Shown one piece after another: positions 21,829-32,416 of a stretch of 64,000 bases of DNA; position 1 is the stretch's first letter, and every line of letters begins with the position of its first letter. The position numbers were made by a program, and so were the translations under genes. The notes under the pieces are model-generated. The model searched no databases, was not told where the DNA came from, and saw only the letters and a list, made by a program, of their open reading frames with translations. This DNA comes from Setoptus koraiensis (lineage: Eukaryota; Arthropoda). The stretch spans positions 22,506,001 to 22,570,000 of the forward strand of contig CM106586.1 of NCBI GenBank assembly GCA_048013815.1, in the 5' to 3' direction.

Positions 21829-23620
21829 TTAGAACGGTGGCATGATCGGAGGTAATGTTTTTTTACTTTCCTTCTCATATTCTTCCAATAAACTACTGAT
21901 TGTAACAATACCCGGTTGTGGAGGTGTCGTCGGAATCAGTGTAAATGGAGGGAAGGTGAATGGAGCTATCGTTCTTGGCTCATCTGTTGCCACCGTTACT
22001 ATAGATGGCATAGTGGTGATGGGCTGTTCGGTAGGAGTCGGATCTGTTTTAACCGGTGTCACTTCGTTTGTATCATCATCATCCTCATTAACGCCAATAG
22101 TGTCGCCTAATTTTCCGAATTTAATTTTTGCTTTCAAGCCTTGACCAACCATTCGATCATTTGCTGTTATTATAATGACAGCTCGAGGTCCATCCGACTT
22201 TAAAACTGTACCAGGTGCAATATCAGTTCCGCAATAAATATTACCATCGTACATGTCACTGTTTTTTAGCCTGATTTCAATTGTTTCGTTGAAGCACTTG
22301 TTTATAACTTTGGTTCCCGCCTTGGTGAATCGTGGAGCAAATTCGAAGCCTTCAAACTTTATAGATACTGTTTGACTAGGTGATGGTGCTCTGATATCCC
22401 ACATACAACTTTCGTGAGGTGCCAGACGTTGAGGGAAATTAGGTGTTTGTATCCTTCCTTCTTCTTGCACTATACCGCCACATGGTAAAGGCTCATAGTA
22501 ATCAGACCTCAGTACAGTTTCACAATGTGGTCCTTGAGTATTTGGAGGACAATCACAGCTACACTGTCCCTGAGAAGACTTCAAGTAACCACCGTTCTGA
22601 CATTGAGCAGTGTTTGAACAACTAGCTGAGCAAGAATAGATGAAATTGGCTAGTTTTCTATCTCTAAAACTCAATGGGTAGTTCTTACTGAGAAATCTTT
22701 GATGCGCAGGGTCTATAGCAACAATGGTGCTCTTCTCGAATAACTCTTTACTGAATGCCCATTGTGGATATTGCATAGTAGATGTATAATCATAAGGTAC
22801 ACCATGATTGAGATCGCTTTCTTTGCGAAATTGGATAAAATAACCCGGCAAGACATTGTTCCATGCGATATTAATGTGCTGATCCCTATCTGAGCGACTT
22901 TGTTCATGGTAAAATCCAATGACATGGCCTATCTCATGAACGACCACATTCAAGTTTGCACACCCGTGACCTATAGAGACATCTTGGCCTTGTCCCAATC
23001 TGTCCATCTGCCGGCCAACTAATGACCAGCAGCCTGGAGTATCTGATCTAAATCGTACAAAAAAGTAGTCTTGGGGTTGTCGTGGTCGAAACTTAATGCA
23101 GGTATGCTGTTGCCAATGCTGCATGGCAGACTCGATTACGTTCATTTCCTGTTGAGTAATTGCTAATGAAAAATTTTGAACAGTTTCCAAAGAATTATCA
23201 GTATTACAAATCAATGCAGTAATTTCATTTTTCGCTTGATATATAGAACATTAACTTATCATCTTAAAGCTAACAATTATACTAACACTCGTGGTACGAA
23301 TAAATCACTTCTCCATTAGGCCAGTAGACGCCGTTTTCTGTTGCTTTTCTGTGAGTGTAAACACTTTTAGTTGGAGTCACAATATCTCCTTCAATAATCT
23401 TCTGACCGTCTGGTGTTATCCTCGGATTTGCCCCACCAAACATGTTATATTGAGCTATGAAACTATCGTCTTCAGCATAATGTGAATTGTTACTTAAACT
23501 TGTGGCGCTAGCTTTAGTAATCGCTATTGAGGAACTTTCAACAAGATTCAAGAGATTCGCTAGTGACAATAGAGCCAATGATATTAAAAATTGATAGTTG
23601 ACTAACAGACAATTCTTCAT
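21829..23620 (-). CDS. Secreted astacin-EGF-CUB metalloprotease, two exons
   Basis: Minus strand; exon 1 23620-23287 and exon 2 23234-21829 join in frame across a 52-base intron (GTTAGT...CAAG), giving 579 residues. Order: signal peptide (about 1-30); propeptide with IEGDI, an aspartate-switch motif; catalytic domain with the zinc site HEIGHVIGFYHE (about residue 205) and Met-turn STMQYP; an EGF-like module (CSNTAQCQNGG...CDC); a CUB domain starting CGGIVQEEGRI; and a Thr/Pro-rich tail. Astacins are secreted zinc endopeptidases activated by removing the propeptide. The astacin-EGF-CUB layout is common in nematode NAS and arthropod digestive or moulting proteases; it is shorter than BMP1/tolloid, which has several CUBs. 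An insert of about 20 residues follows the WPNGEVIYSY strand, at the exon junction. All zinc ligands are present, so it should be active. Confidence 0.92.
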
Positions 23621-25630
23621 TTTGTGTTATTCTAGTAGTGTCCAGGTAAAAGTAAAATGGTCAAACTTTTTGCTGATCTGTACTCTTTCAAAAGTTATTT
23701 TAGCAGCTATACTGTAATAATCTTGTTTCATACTATATAAACTCGATGTTATCTCACCTAGTACACAATGATACTGATTACTTAAATTTTCACCATTCGC
23801 ATTTTATACTAATAAACAATTGACAATCAAAAAGGAATTGATAGTCTGCGGGTCATATACATAAAACAAAACAACCACCAAATAGACTATTAAATATTCT
23901 ATCCCACCGGAGAGAGCTAACTTTAGTAAAGCTGCTGCTCTCATCTGTAATTGACCTTGCCGCTGCATAATTCTACTGATACAGACAACTGCTAATGCTA
24001 AAAAAGTCGCTCTCAATCATTGCTAAACTTGACAGTCTATAATCGAATTCAACAGTCGGATGCTAGCAGTTTATATTTAGTCGATATAATATTTGCTCAA
24101 CTTTTTACTAGACTGGAGAAACAATAGTGGAAGAACACTCTCACTATTTGGTTTAAAGCTAATGAACTTCAAATAGGTCTTGCAAGGAGATGGAAGAACA
24201 TCAACTAATCACAACGTGATGATAAAAACATCATCAACTTTGCCTAATTTTCAACAAAATTATGCAGAAAAGATATGCCGTCAAGTCACATGTTTGGCAT
24301 CCATTGATCAACATTTGGGGAACTGGGGTATATTGCATGAAAACAAATCAAATCATGACGACAGAAACAATACAACTGGGCATGAAGGGTTCAATATGTC
24401 TAACAATTTGTCTGGGCTTGAATCTGTTGACTATGATTGATCACATGAAGTTTAACATTGTAAGAGTGTGATGAATGCTAAATTGCGCGAAAGCGAAGGT
24501 CTAAAAAATGACAGTCATCATCATGAGTAGCCCAAATGTTTCCACAATTCTATCATTCCACCAAGGTCGCTTCCAATAAAATAGCTTGCTTATATTGTTT
24601 GGTAAATATTTTAGCTGAAAAACGTCTGCTAGTTAAATATTACCGATATCACGAGGAGAAGAGTATAGTCACTTACACATTTTAGTAACTGCAATTGTAT
24701 AGGAGGTCAGAATGAATGGACAAATAAAATTAGTTATAATGCATGATGAACGCAATGTGCTAACTTTGTGTATATTCCATCACATCCTAATAAAAATGGA
24801 GTTGATAACAAGGCCGGCAGCAACCGTATACAGATAGAAAGGTAATATCTAAGAATTAGCTATGTGATCTTTAGTCCACATGATTTGTTGCTAGTAGAAT
24901 TGAAGTACGGAGTAATCAATTTGAAAGAGAAATTCAAAACAATTTAACACAAATGAAGCGACTATTGACAAAAGAAAACCAGGTTAAATTAAGAAAATCA
25001 ATACATTGATTTAATCAAAGCCATGTGATGTTGCATAGTACCTCAAGACAAATTATCAAGACAGTGTCGCGAGATATCGGTAGATCAGACTTGACATTCT
25101 CGATACGATCTTTGACACAGAGACATTCTATCATTACTTTAGCCGGATGCTCGATTGATATTGGTGCTTCTGATTTTGTCATTGGCATAACATGCTAATC
25201 CCTCATCATCTTTTAGATGTTTGATTATATAGTGATGATGTTGATTCATTTTAGTGATGTTGTTTTAGATAAATTCTATTGATATTGATGCTGCGTTGAA
25301 TTTAAAGATTATATGCCTGGTGGTTGAATGTAGCTGCTAGATTTTGATGGTATATTGGTTACATCTAGGGTTGAAAAGGTGCTCGCATGAAGTTTCGTCG
25401 CAGGAGTTTTCTCGCTAACTAGAAACTAACCTTCCACACCATGGATATCTGCAGGTGCTTTTGTATTCGATTGTTCATATCAAATTTTATCTTTCAGTTT
25501 AATTTTGTTTTATAGCATGCATGTAAGATATGATGCCAGTTGAATTTGATTTTGAAGAAGAGAGAGGTAATCTCAGATTCCATCACCTTCGGCTGGCCAT
25601 TGTTGTTATTTAATTAAAGTCAGTTTTAAA
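23621..25630. other. Intergenic stretch between astacin and Y-box genes
   Basis: About 2 kb of AT-rich DNA. Two short minus-strand frames look mildly protein-like: one of 54 codons ending at 23804 with a hydrophobic helix (GGIEYLIVYLVVVLFYVY), and one of about 57 codons near 25025-25195 (MPMTKSEAPISIEH...). Neither is recognised, and both could be chance. Confidence 0.35.
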
Positions 25631-27019
25631 TCATTGTTGCTCTTGTTTTACATTGGAGGTGTCTGGTGCCTGTTGTGCAGGATTATTAGATCGGCGATTA
25701 CGCTGAGGACGACGTGGGGCGAATCTGCGTCTTCGGGGTTTGCTAGATCCGTCTTGATTATCGTCGGCCTAATGTTGGGAAAGATGTGAATATTTAGAAT
25801 TGAGAAAGTTAGAGATAGATAATCTCATGATTGCAACTAGTTGGCATAAGATTTGTTAATGAAAAAAAAAAAATAATAATAATCGTAGTCAGATGAAGAG
25901 ATATCTTTTACTTACATTGTTATCGCCGTCGGCTCCTGATTGGCTGCCTTCAGTCTCACCATCACTTTTCCTGGGCCCTCGACGGTATCGGTTGTACCTG
26001 TCGTTATATCGTCTCTGCCTTCTGGGGGAGTTACCCGATGCGCTAGTGTTATTATTATTATTATATTGGCCTTGTTCTGTGTTACCATCTACAGGCTCAT
26101 TTTCATCGCCTCCTTCCTGCAGTCTTACACTATTATTTGGTCCATTCTGCCTATAATTATTACCGCGTCTTTCACCTCTGTAATATCCGCGTCCAGAGGG
26201 ATATCCGGGACGTCTGTAAGGTCTCCTACGGCCACCGCGTCGGTCGTCTGAGTTTCGCTGCTTATTTTCAGCGTCCCATTCACCTCCGTTGGCTTTGCCT
26301 GCCTCACTCAATTCGGCACCATTACTGGCATCTGGGCTACCCTCTGTTTGACCATTGGCATCCTGGTTGGCTTGGCCGTTAACATTGTTATTATCATTAG
26401 ATTGACCCTCGCGTGAACGATTCCTAGAACCGTGCCTGAATCTGCGTTTCTTATAGTAACCTCCGGGGCGATAAGAGGCCGCATATTGTGAACCTTTGAC
26501 AGGTATACCGCTTGGGCCTGTGACATTAGCAGCCTCGTTACCTTTCTCTCCTTCGACTATATCAAATTGAACAATTTCTCCATCGCCAACACTTCTGATA
26601 AGCCTAGATGGATTATTTCTGACTATGGCCGATTGGTGAACAAATACATCTTCATTTTCTTTGTCGTTACGACTTATAAAGCCATATCCATTTTTAACAT
26701 TAAACCATTTAACTGTTCCCGGAACGTTGGAAGCAATTAGACGTTTAGGTGGCTGTTGAGCGGCTTGGGCGTCCGCAGAATCCGTGGCTCCATTGGCTGT
26801 GGCTGCATCACCTGAATTGGCTTCATCACCTTGATTGGTGTTGGTTTCTTTGAGGGAATCTGTACCATTTCCTGTCGTAGCAGTACCTTGTGTAGCGGTC
26901 TGTTTACTATTATTATTATTTTGTTGTGTGGTAGAAGTACTATTTGAGTCAACTCCTGGTTTTGTATCTATTACTCCGTCTACTGGCTGTTCGGCCACGG
27001 CAACATTTGTGTCGCTCAT
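25631..27019 (-). CDS. YBX1: Y-box / cold-shock-domain protein, two exons
   Basis: Minus strand; exon 1 27019-25916 and exon 2 25768-25631 join in phase 0 over a 147-base intron (GTAAGT...ATTAG), giving 413 residues. A disordered Asn/Thr/Gly N-terminus is followed by a cold-shock domain (about 95-170) with GTVKWFN, RNP1-like NGYGFI and RNP2-like VFVHQ, and then alternating basic/acidic repeats rich in Arg, Gly, Tyr and Asn, ending in [18 protein letters not shown]. This is the standard layout of YBX1-type proteins, which package mRNA, regulate translation and stability, and may bind DNA. The second exon carries only the final basic island and a Gln-rich tail. It is the arthropod Y-box gene; assignment to YBX1 rather than another vertebrate paralogue is not meaningful. 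Confidence 0.93.
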
Positions 27020-27083
27020 AGTGTTATGTGGTGTGTGGTTTGTGTGTGTGTGTGTGCTCGTTTTTATAATTAATTAATAATAA

Positions 27084-27330
27084 TAATGTATATATATATA
27101 TATATATAGATATATATTAGTATAAATATGATAATATTATACAATGGTTGTATATTATTAGTATATTATATATGTATATATATGTATATAAAATTGTAAG
27201 AGGTAATAGTGTATTATTATATCTAAACAATTCTATGAGAATAATTTTGTAATAATAATAATAATAATTATCTATATAGCGTTTGTGTGTGTGTGTGTGT
27301 GTGTGTCCGTGTGTGTCTGTCTGTCTGTAT
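27084..27330. repeat. AT-rich and (TG)n microsatellite cluster upstream of the Y-box gene
   Basis: TATATA runs at 27089-27118 and 27170-27190, AATAAT triplets at about 27250 and a TG run at 27284-27306. Confidence 0.85.
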
Positions 27331-27568
27331 GTTTGTGAATTTAAACCGAATCAGATTAATCTCCTTCAGCTTAAATTTATTGACATAGAGAACGATGAGA
27401 TGATCAATAAATAATATGGACGCGTCAAGATGTCTCTCGCTCTCTTTAACAGGGCGACGTCCATCGGTTTCAATGGAGAATTGGCCTGTGAGTTTTTGTT
27501 AGACTGTGTGTGTGTCTGTGTGTCTGTTTGTCTGTGTGTTTTTGTTGGACCTGTGTGGCGAATATGGA

Positions 27569-27584
27569 CACCCTGTACAGGGTG
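27569..27584. repeat. Perfect 16-base palindrome
   Basis: CACCCTGTACAGGGTG is its own reverse complement, about 550 bases upstream of the Y-box start. A related half-site with TATACTCACA follows at about 27590 and recurs near 27980. Confidence 0.8.
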
Positions 27585-28975
27585 TATACTCACAAACGTC
27601 AAATACACTGAAATGTTGTCGGGTGCCTTTGACAGAACATTTGCAAAAGATTGTGCTGCACAACTTTGAGTTTTCTGGCGTACGCACTGCGTAGTGTGCG
27701 AGCAGTCAGATAAATTCAATCGGGCACACTCTGTCGCTTCAGTGAACTGATTCATCTGTAAAAGGCACAACTTGTACCAAAATTGTGTCTGTGCACATTT
27801 GTGTGCCGCCAGCGAATAGTAACACCAGCTTTAGTTCGATACTATGAATAGGGGGCGCTGTTGTATCACAAAACCAAGCGCATGTTGTGACTCAAAGCGA
27901 CTTCTACAGTGAAAACTGCAAACCGTTTAGGTGGCCTAGCATCGGCAGTGTGATCGATGTTACCAAGTGTATACACCCTATACTCACATTCACACAAGCT
28001 CCTTGAATAGAGATTTCTCCATCAGAGTGCGTGCATCAAGTTATGTGTGTGCATGTGTTTCTGTCTATCGGTCGGTCGGTCGGTCTGCCTGTCTGCCGCC
28101 TGCCCGCCTGCTTGTCTAACAAGCTGCAAGCTTGTGCTCACTGATGGCAGCTACATCGGACTGAAAATCGGACTTGGCTGCATATAGAGCGCCTGCGCGA
28201 ACAGCAGCCAGGTTCCCATCATAACGGCTCGGCCGAACAGCCAGACTGCTCACTTTTGAGCCTCAAAAAAGCTACGAGCCCATTCATACGAGCTCATTCA
28301 TGTAGAGCTTGTATCGGGCACAAGTGATTCACAAAAGAAATCTGGGAATAAAGAAATGACGACAGTGTGCGCCCGGGGTATAAAGTGAACGAGACCCCAC
28401 GAGATTCATTTTTTCCCGCCAGACAAACAAGTACAGTTTACCCCAGCTGTAACATTGTAAAAGCTCTTTTTCTGTAAGCCTGGCCCCAACGGTGAGTCGG
28501 CCGCCATACCAAGTTGTGTTGTTGTCTGTCGTTGTGTAGAGTATGTCAGAGTCGTGCACAACTTTCAATCCCGGGATTTTATACAAAATTATAGGGTGTA
28601 AAGTATACAGTGTAAACATTTCACTGTGAGGACCGAGTCGAAATGATATTATGATGTGCTGCACAAAAGCACAAATTCCGATCCCAACTAGTCTGGACAG
28701 CCTATGTGTGCGCCTTGCAGCGCCCCCTACAATCTCGTTGTGCTCAGATTACTGTGTGAGCTACAGTGCAGCTGTCGCCCGGCGCGATGCCGTTCCGCTC
28801 ACCATACACACCCACTCGGCATTCGCGTACCCGCGTTCTCGAAAAACAATTTTTGAAACATCTATTTAGCCGCTAAATTTTTCTAGCCTTCTTCTAAAAT
28901 AACAAGACCACAGTGGCGCCAATGGTTCAACTGTACCAATTGTACCTGTCCAACTGAATAATCGCATAAAATTCT

Positions 28976-29700
28976 TCATATAGATATCATCTCAACCGGC
29001 ACTTGTGAGTTATTCAATTTGAGAGCTAGACGGTCTCGTGTAGGACATCTGAACTTCACTTTCCTAGCATTGTTTGCACCGCCATACTCCACCATAGTGA
29101 TACTCTCAAGCTTAGAGCTGATGGCAATTATCTTTTCAAGTGATTCCTTGAAAATCTGATCAACGAACAACTTCTCAAGTTTTGGAAAGCAACTTATTAA
29201 ATCTAGAACATCTTGGCATGGTAACGGGTAGCCGGTATCTAGCGAATGTAGGATATATTCTTCAATGGTGCTAGAAATACGTGAATATTGTGCACGTCAA
29301 GATGTAGGAGCCTTGATCTAACCACAGATGATCGGCCAACTTAACTCATCTTCGCTTTCAACAATGATAGAGCAGAGATACTTCGCGACAGTTTGGCACG
29401 AGGCAGAATAGCTCCAATGGGGCAAATTTTGCAATGGAAAAAAAGACAATTCCATTCGGAATGGTCGTCCGATCAACAGGGGACATCACCCGTCAAGTAG
29501 CGGGCGCGTGCGAGTCCGCGTGAAATCTTGCCATCCGCCGAGATTGACTTGACCAACCCTCGAATAGTAGGAGAGCCTCATGAAAATCGGTCCCAGGGTC
29601 TTGATATTGGTGCTCCTATTTCGACAATGGAGTCCCATTTGCTCGATGTCGTCGAATTCTGTAATTCGCTAAGATGATCGGTGACCATAAAATTCAGTTG
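28976..29700 (-). pseudogene. F-box/LRR-like gene relic
   Basis: The minus strand from about 29270 to 28976 reads as leucine-rich-repeat-like protein (CQDVLDLISCFPKLEKLFVD, then ESLEKIIAISSKLESITMV) and ends in a natural-looking stop. Further upstream (29700-29280) similar text continues, but in different frames and with stops: DDIEQMGLHCRN, IKTLGPIFMRLSYYSRVGQV and VAKYLCSIIVESEDEL. The L-x-x-L spacing is that of F-box/LRR proteins, a family often expanded in arthropods. No F-box was seen. At least two or three breaks are present, so this is likely a dead copy; an exon of a spliced gene is the alternative. Confidence 0.4.
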
Positions 29701-30318
29701 ATCCATCCATTGTTGTTCACTTGTTCTGTTGATAATGTTGCAAGAAAGAGATAGGTCGAGGCCTCATTCTCACAAGTTGTAGCGCTCGAAACAGACGCCG
29801 GTTGTACTAACTTTCGCCCGGTCAGTGCATTCGGACCTCTGGATTCGGACCCCACAATCCAAATGCGAGGTGTGCAACCAGAGGTCAATGGCGGCTTTAT
29901 GCCGGCGCCTCTACATCTCTGTTTTGGCACCCGCAAACGTCTGATCTACACTCACAACTCTTGTCCACTCTTGTCAGACTGATGATGAAATTCGTTTGAA
30001 TTGTGCGCGTTATTGAAGCTCACACGCGACAATGCACACAGTGATCTCATGCACGATCTGTGCTTGTATCGGCTGCACTGTACTGGTATGATTTAGAAAA
30101 TGCATTGTGGAAGGCAGCGAAGCTTCCACTGTAGGGCACGAGCGACTTGATTGTTACACCCCATAGCATAAACAGTGGAAAAGGTACCAATGGCTTCATG
30201 CACCCCTGTACTACGTAATCTAAGCACTGTTTATATGTACTGCGTGTACTGTGTCCCAAGTACAGCGAAAATACCACTTTGAAAGGACGGGCGGACGGAC
30301 GGACGGACGTAAAGAGTG
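29701..30318. other. Upstream region of the first PGK gene
   Basis: No gene recognised. A GGAC tetranucleotide tract lies at 30287-30308, immediately before the start codon. Open frames on the minus strand resemble nothing. Confidence 0.4.
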
Positions 30319-31695
30319 ATGAAGCGAAAGTCGTCACTTGGTCTCCATTCTCGGCGTTCATCGGATCAATTAAACAATAATCGTTCCACTAACAACACCA
30401 CTAAAAAAAGCCGATCTAATAAATCTAAGAAAATGCAACTATTAGCCAAGCTAACGATTGAACATTTGAAGGATGTTATACCTAGCAAACGCGTCCTCAT
30501 TAGAGTCGATTTCAATGTTCCTATGAAAGACGGCAAGATAACAAATAATCAGCGCATTGTTGGGGCGCTCAAAACAATTCAATATTGTCTGGAAAACAAG
30601 GCAAAATCCATCGTCATTATGTCACATTTAGGCCGTCCCGATGGGCAAGCAAACCCCAAATTTAGCCTCAGGCCAGTGGCTGACGAAGTAAGCCGATTAC
30701 TCAATCGCAATGTTACATTCTTAAGTGATTGTGTTGGTCTAGATATCGAGGATGCTTGCAAAAACCCACAAGATGGATCTGTGATTCTATTAGAAAATCT
30801 CAGATATCACATTGAAGAGGAGGGCAGCGGTGTCGATGAGTCAGGCAAAAAAGTCAAAGCCGACCCAAAGGCGGTGGAACACTTCAGAAAGTCCTTAACC
30901 TCTCTAGGGGACATATACATCAATGATGCGTTTGGCACTGCACATAGAGCTCATTCGTCCATGGTCGGAATTGATTTACCACAAAGAGCGGCCGGATTCC
31001 TCATGAAGGCCGAACTAGACTATTTCGCTAAAGTTCTCAATAATCCATCAAGACCTTTCGTGGCCATCTTGGGAGGTGCTAAAGTCAAAGATAAGATACA
31101 ATTGATCGGCAATCTATTGAATCAGGTGAATGAGATGATAATAGTCGGAGGTATGGCTTTCACCTTCTTGAAAGTTCTACACAATATGGATATAGGTACT
31201 TCACTGTTCGATAGTGAAGGCGCTACAATCATAGAAGAGTTGATGTCTAAAGCCAAAAGCAATAATGTCAAGATTTGGTTACCAGTGGACTTCATAACAG
31301 GTGATTCATTTAGCGAGACAGCTAAAGTCGGCGAGGCAACCGTCGAGTCAGGTCTAGGAAAAACGATGGGTCTAGATTGCGGAAAAAAATCCATGGAGTT
31401 GTTTGCCGATCCAATCAAGCGAGCTCAAACGATCCTATGGAATGGACCGTGCGGTGTTTTCGAGTGGGACAATTTCGCCAGTGGAACTAAGGCAATGATG
31501 GATATGGTGGTAGCTGCCACTGAACGTGGGTGTGTGACAGTTATTGGAGGTGGCGACACTGCCACGTGTGCTGCCAAATATAATACCGAGAAAAAAGTCA
31601 GTCATGTTTCCACCGGTGGTGGAGCTAGTCTCGAACTGTTAGAAGGGAAACAATTACCTGGTGTGTCGGCGTTATCACCTGCACCTAGTCATTAA
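30319..31695 (+). CDS. PGK: Phosphoglycerate kinase, copy A (basic N-terminal extension)
   Basis: A complete intronless [14 protein letters not shown] signature, [48 protein letters not shown], nucleotide-binding GGGDTA and [14 protein letters not shown]. It interconverts 1,3-bisphosphoglycerate + ADP and 3-phosphoglycerate + ATP in glycolysis. The canonical start would be the ATG at 30433 ([12 protein letters not shown], 420 residues, good -3 A). The frame stays open to an ATG at 30319, adding 38 residues rich in Lys, Arg, Ser and Asn with only one acidic residue. This could be a mitochondrial-type presequence, a disordered tail, or untranslated leader. From 30433 to the stop it is collinear with copy B at an offset of 2,254 bases without a single indel. 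Its 3' side runs into a remnant of an SPSB gene. Confidence 0.95.
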   Translation: MKRKSSLGLHSRRSSDQLNNNRSTNNTTKKSRSNKSKKMQLLAKLTIEHLKDVIPSKRVLIRVDFNVPMKDGKITNNQRIVGALKTIQYCLENKAKSIVIMSHLGRPDGQANPKFSLRPVADEVSRLLNRNVTFLSDCVGLDIEDACKNPQDGSVILLENLRYHIEEEGSGVDESGKKVKADPKAVEHFRKSLTSLGDIYINDAFGTAHRAHSSMVGIDLPQRAAGFLMKAELDYFAKVLNNPSRPFVAILGGAKVKDKIQLIGNLLNQVNEMIIVGGMAFTFLKVLHNMDIGTSLFDSEGATIIEELMSKAKSNNVKIWLPVDFITGDSFSETAKVGEATVESGLGKTMGLDCGKKSMELFADPIKRAQTILWNGPCGVFEWDNFASGTKAMMDMVVAATERGCVTVIGGGDTATCAAKYNTEKKVSHVSTGGGASLELLEGKQLPGVSALSPAPSH

Positions 31696-31899
31696 ATATA
31701 ATAAAGCATGTTAAGTATACAAGCATGAGGGAATGTTTATTCTAAACTTTGATTGATCCGAATGATAGTTGAGAAAGTTTAAACATTTATGTTCGATAGC
31801 TAGTCTTGACAATCGGGGTCATGTTCGTCATTTTTTCTTGGAAGAAGATAAAATTAGTGTCTGAACACTGAGATTAGCGTAGTTTCTGATGTTTGGTCA

Positions 31900-32018
31900 T
31901 AGGAAGTAGCTTTGTCTGGCTTGGTTTTGATATGAACGGTAATATTTAAGCGCCAATGGTAGGCTGGGTTGGTGGTGAATGAGATTTATATTACAGCAAA
32001 TTGTCTAATATTTGTCGT
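31900..32018 (-). pseudogene. Truncated SPSB (SOCS-box end) fragment
   Basis: The minus strand matches the last ~120 bases of the SPSB gene at 34167: IRQFA, then after a small deletion LPLALK and QNQARQSY, followed by a stop. The match stops abruptly near 32018, where unique sequence begins. It marks the 3' limit of the first PGK duplication unit. The 5-base deletion near 31995 shifts the frame, and nothing upstream of the SOCS box is left. Confidence 0.8.
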
Positions 32019-32416
32019 TTATCCAGTGTCAATTGTTTGGTACAAACTGATAACTTGGGGCTGTCGTGAACGAAGCGATCTTGTTACGAATAATTTGAGT
32101 GTGCATAGGCGTAGAACATTTTCAACACTCGCTCCAACAAAGCTCTTAACGAAATCAAAAATAGACCTTCATCAAATGTCCGACTCGAGGTAGGTGATGT
32201 TTTGCGGTGACAAAATTCAGAATTTAGGAAAAAAAATTAGAAATAGATGACGAATAGAAGAGAGATGAATTCTCCCATTTTCAAATATTTAGCTATAAAC
32301 TGAGGCAATATATGGGCAGAGCCACTTGAATCGATTTTTGTCGCCAATTTGAACTATTGAAAGAAATTTCTCCATATATTTTACATAACTTCGAATCGTG
32401 TGCAACTGGAAATACA
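32019..32416. other. Unique leader/promoter segment of PGK copy B
   Basis: It has no counterpart upstream of copy A. An open frame through 32193 contains RRRTFSTLAPTKLLTKSK, which resembles a mitochondrial presequence, and ends at a possible donor (CGAG/GTAGGT at 32190). It might be a captured first exon or chance. An AT-rich TATATTTT lies at 32375. Confidence 0.4.

Larger units (their letters stand above)
27020..28975. other. Y-box promoter side and noncoding stretch
   Basis: It begins with AT and TG microsatellites (27084-27330). It also holds a perfect 16-base palindrome (27569-27584), a tract of CGGTCGGTC-type repeats (28069-28086), and short frames without similarity. No gene is supported. 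Confidence 0.45.

Noticed and set aside
27366-27770. 134-codon minus-strand frame near the Y-box promoter
   Set aside because: Runs through a CA/TG repeat and has no similarity to known proteins; the opposite strand is open as well.
29694-29936. Minus-strand frame MRVPKQRCRGAGIKPP...
   Set aside because: Considered as a continuation of the F-box/LRR relic, but it lacks leucine-rich spacing and resembles nothing.
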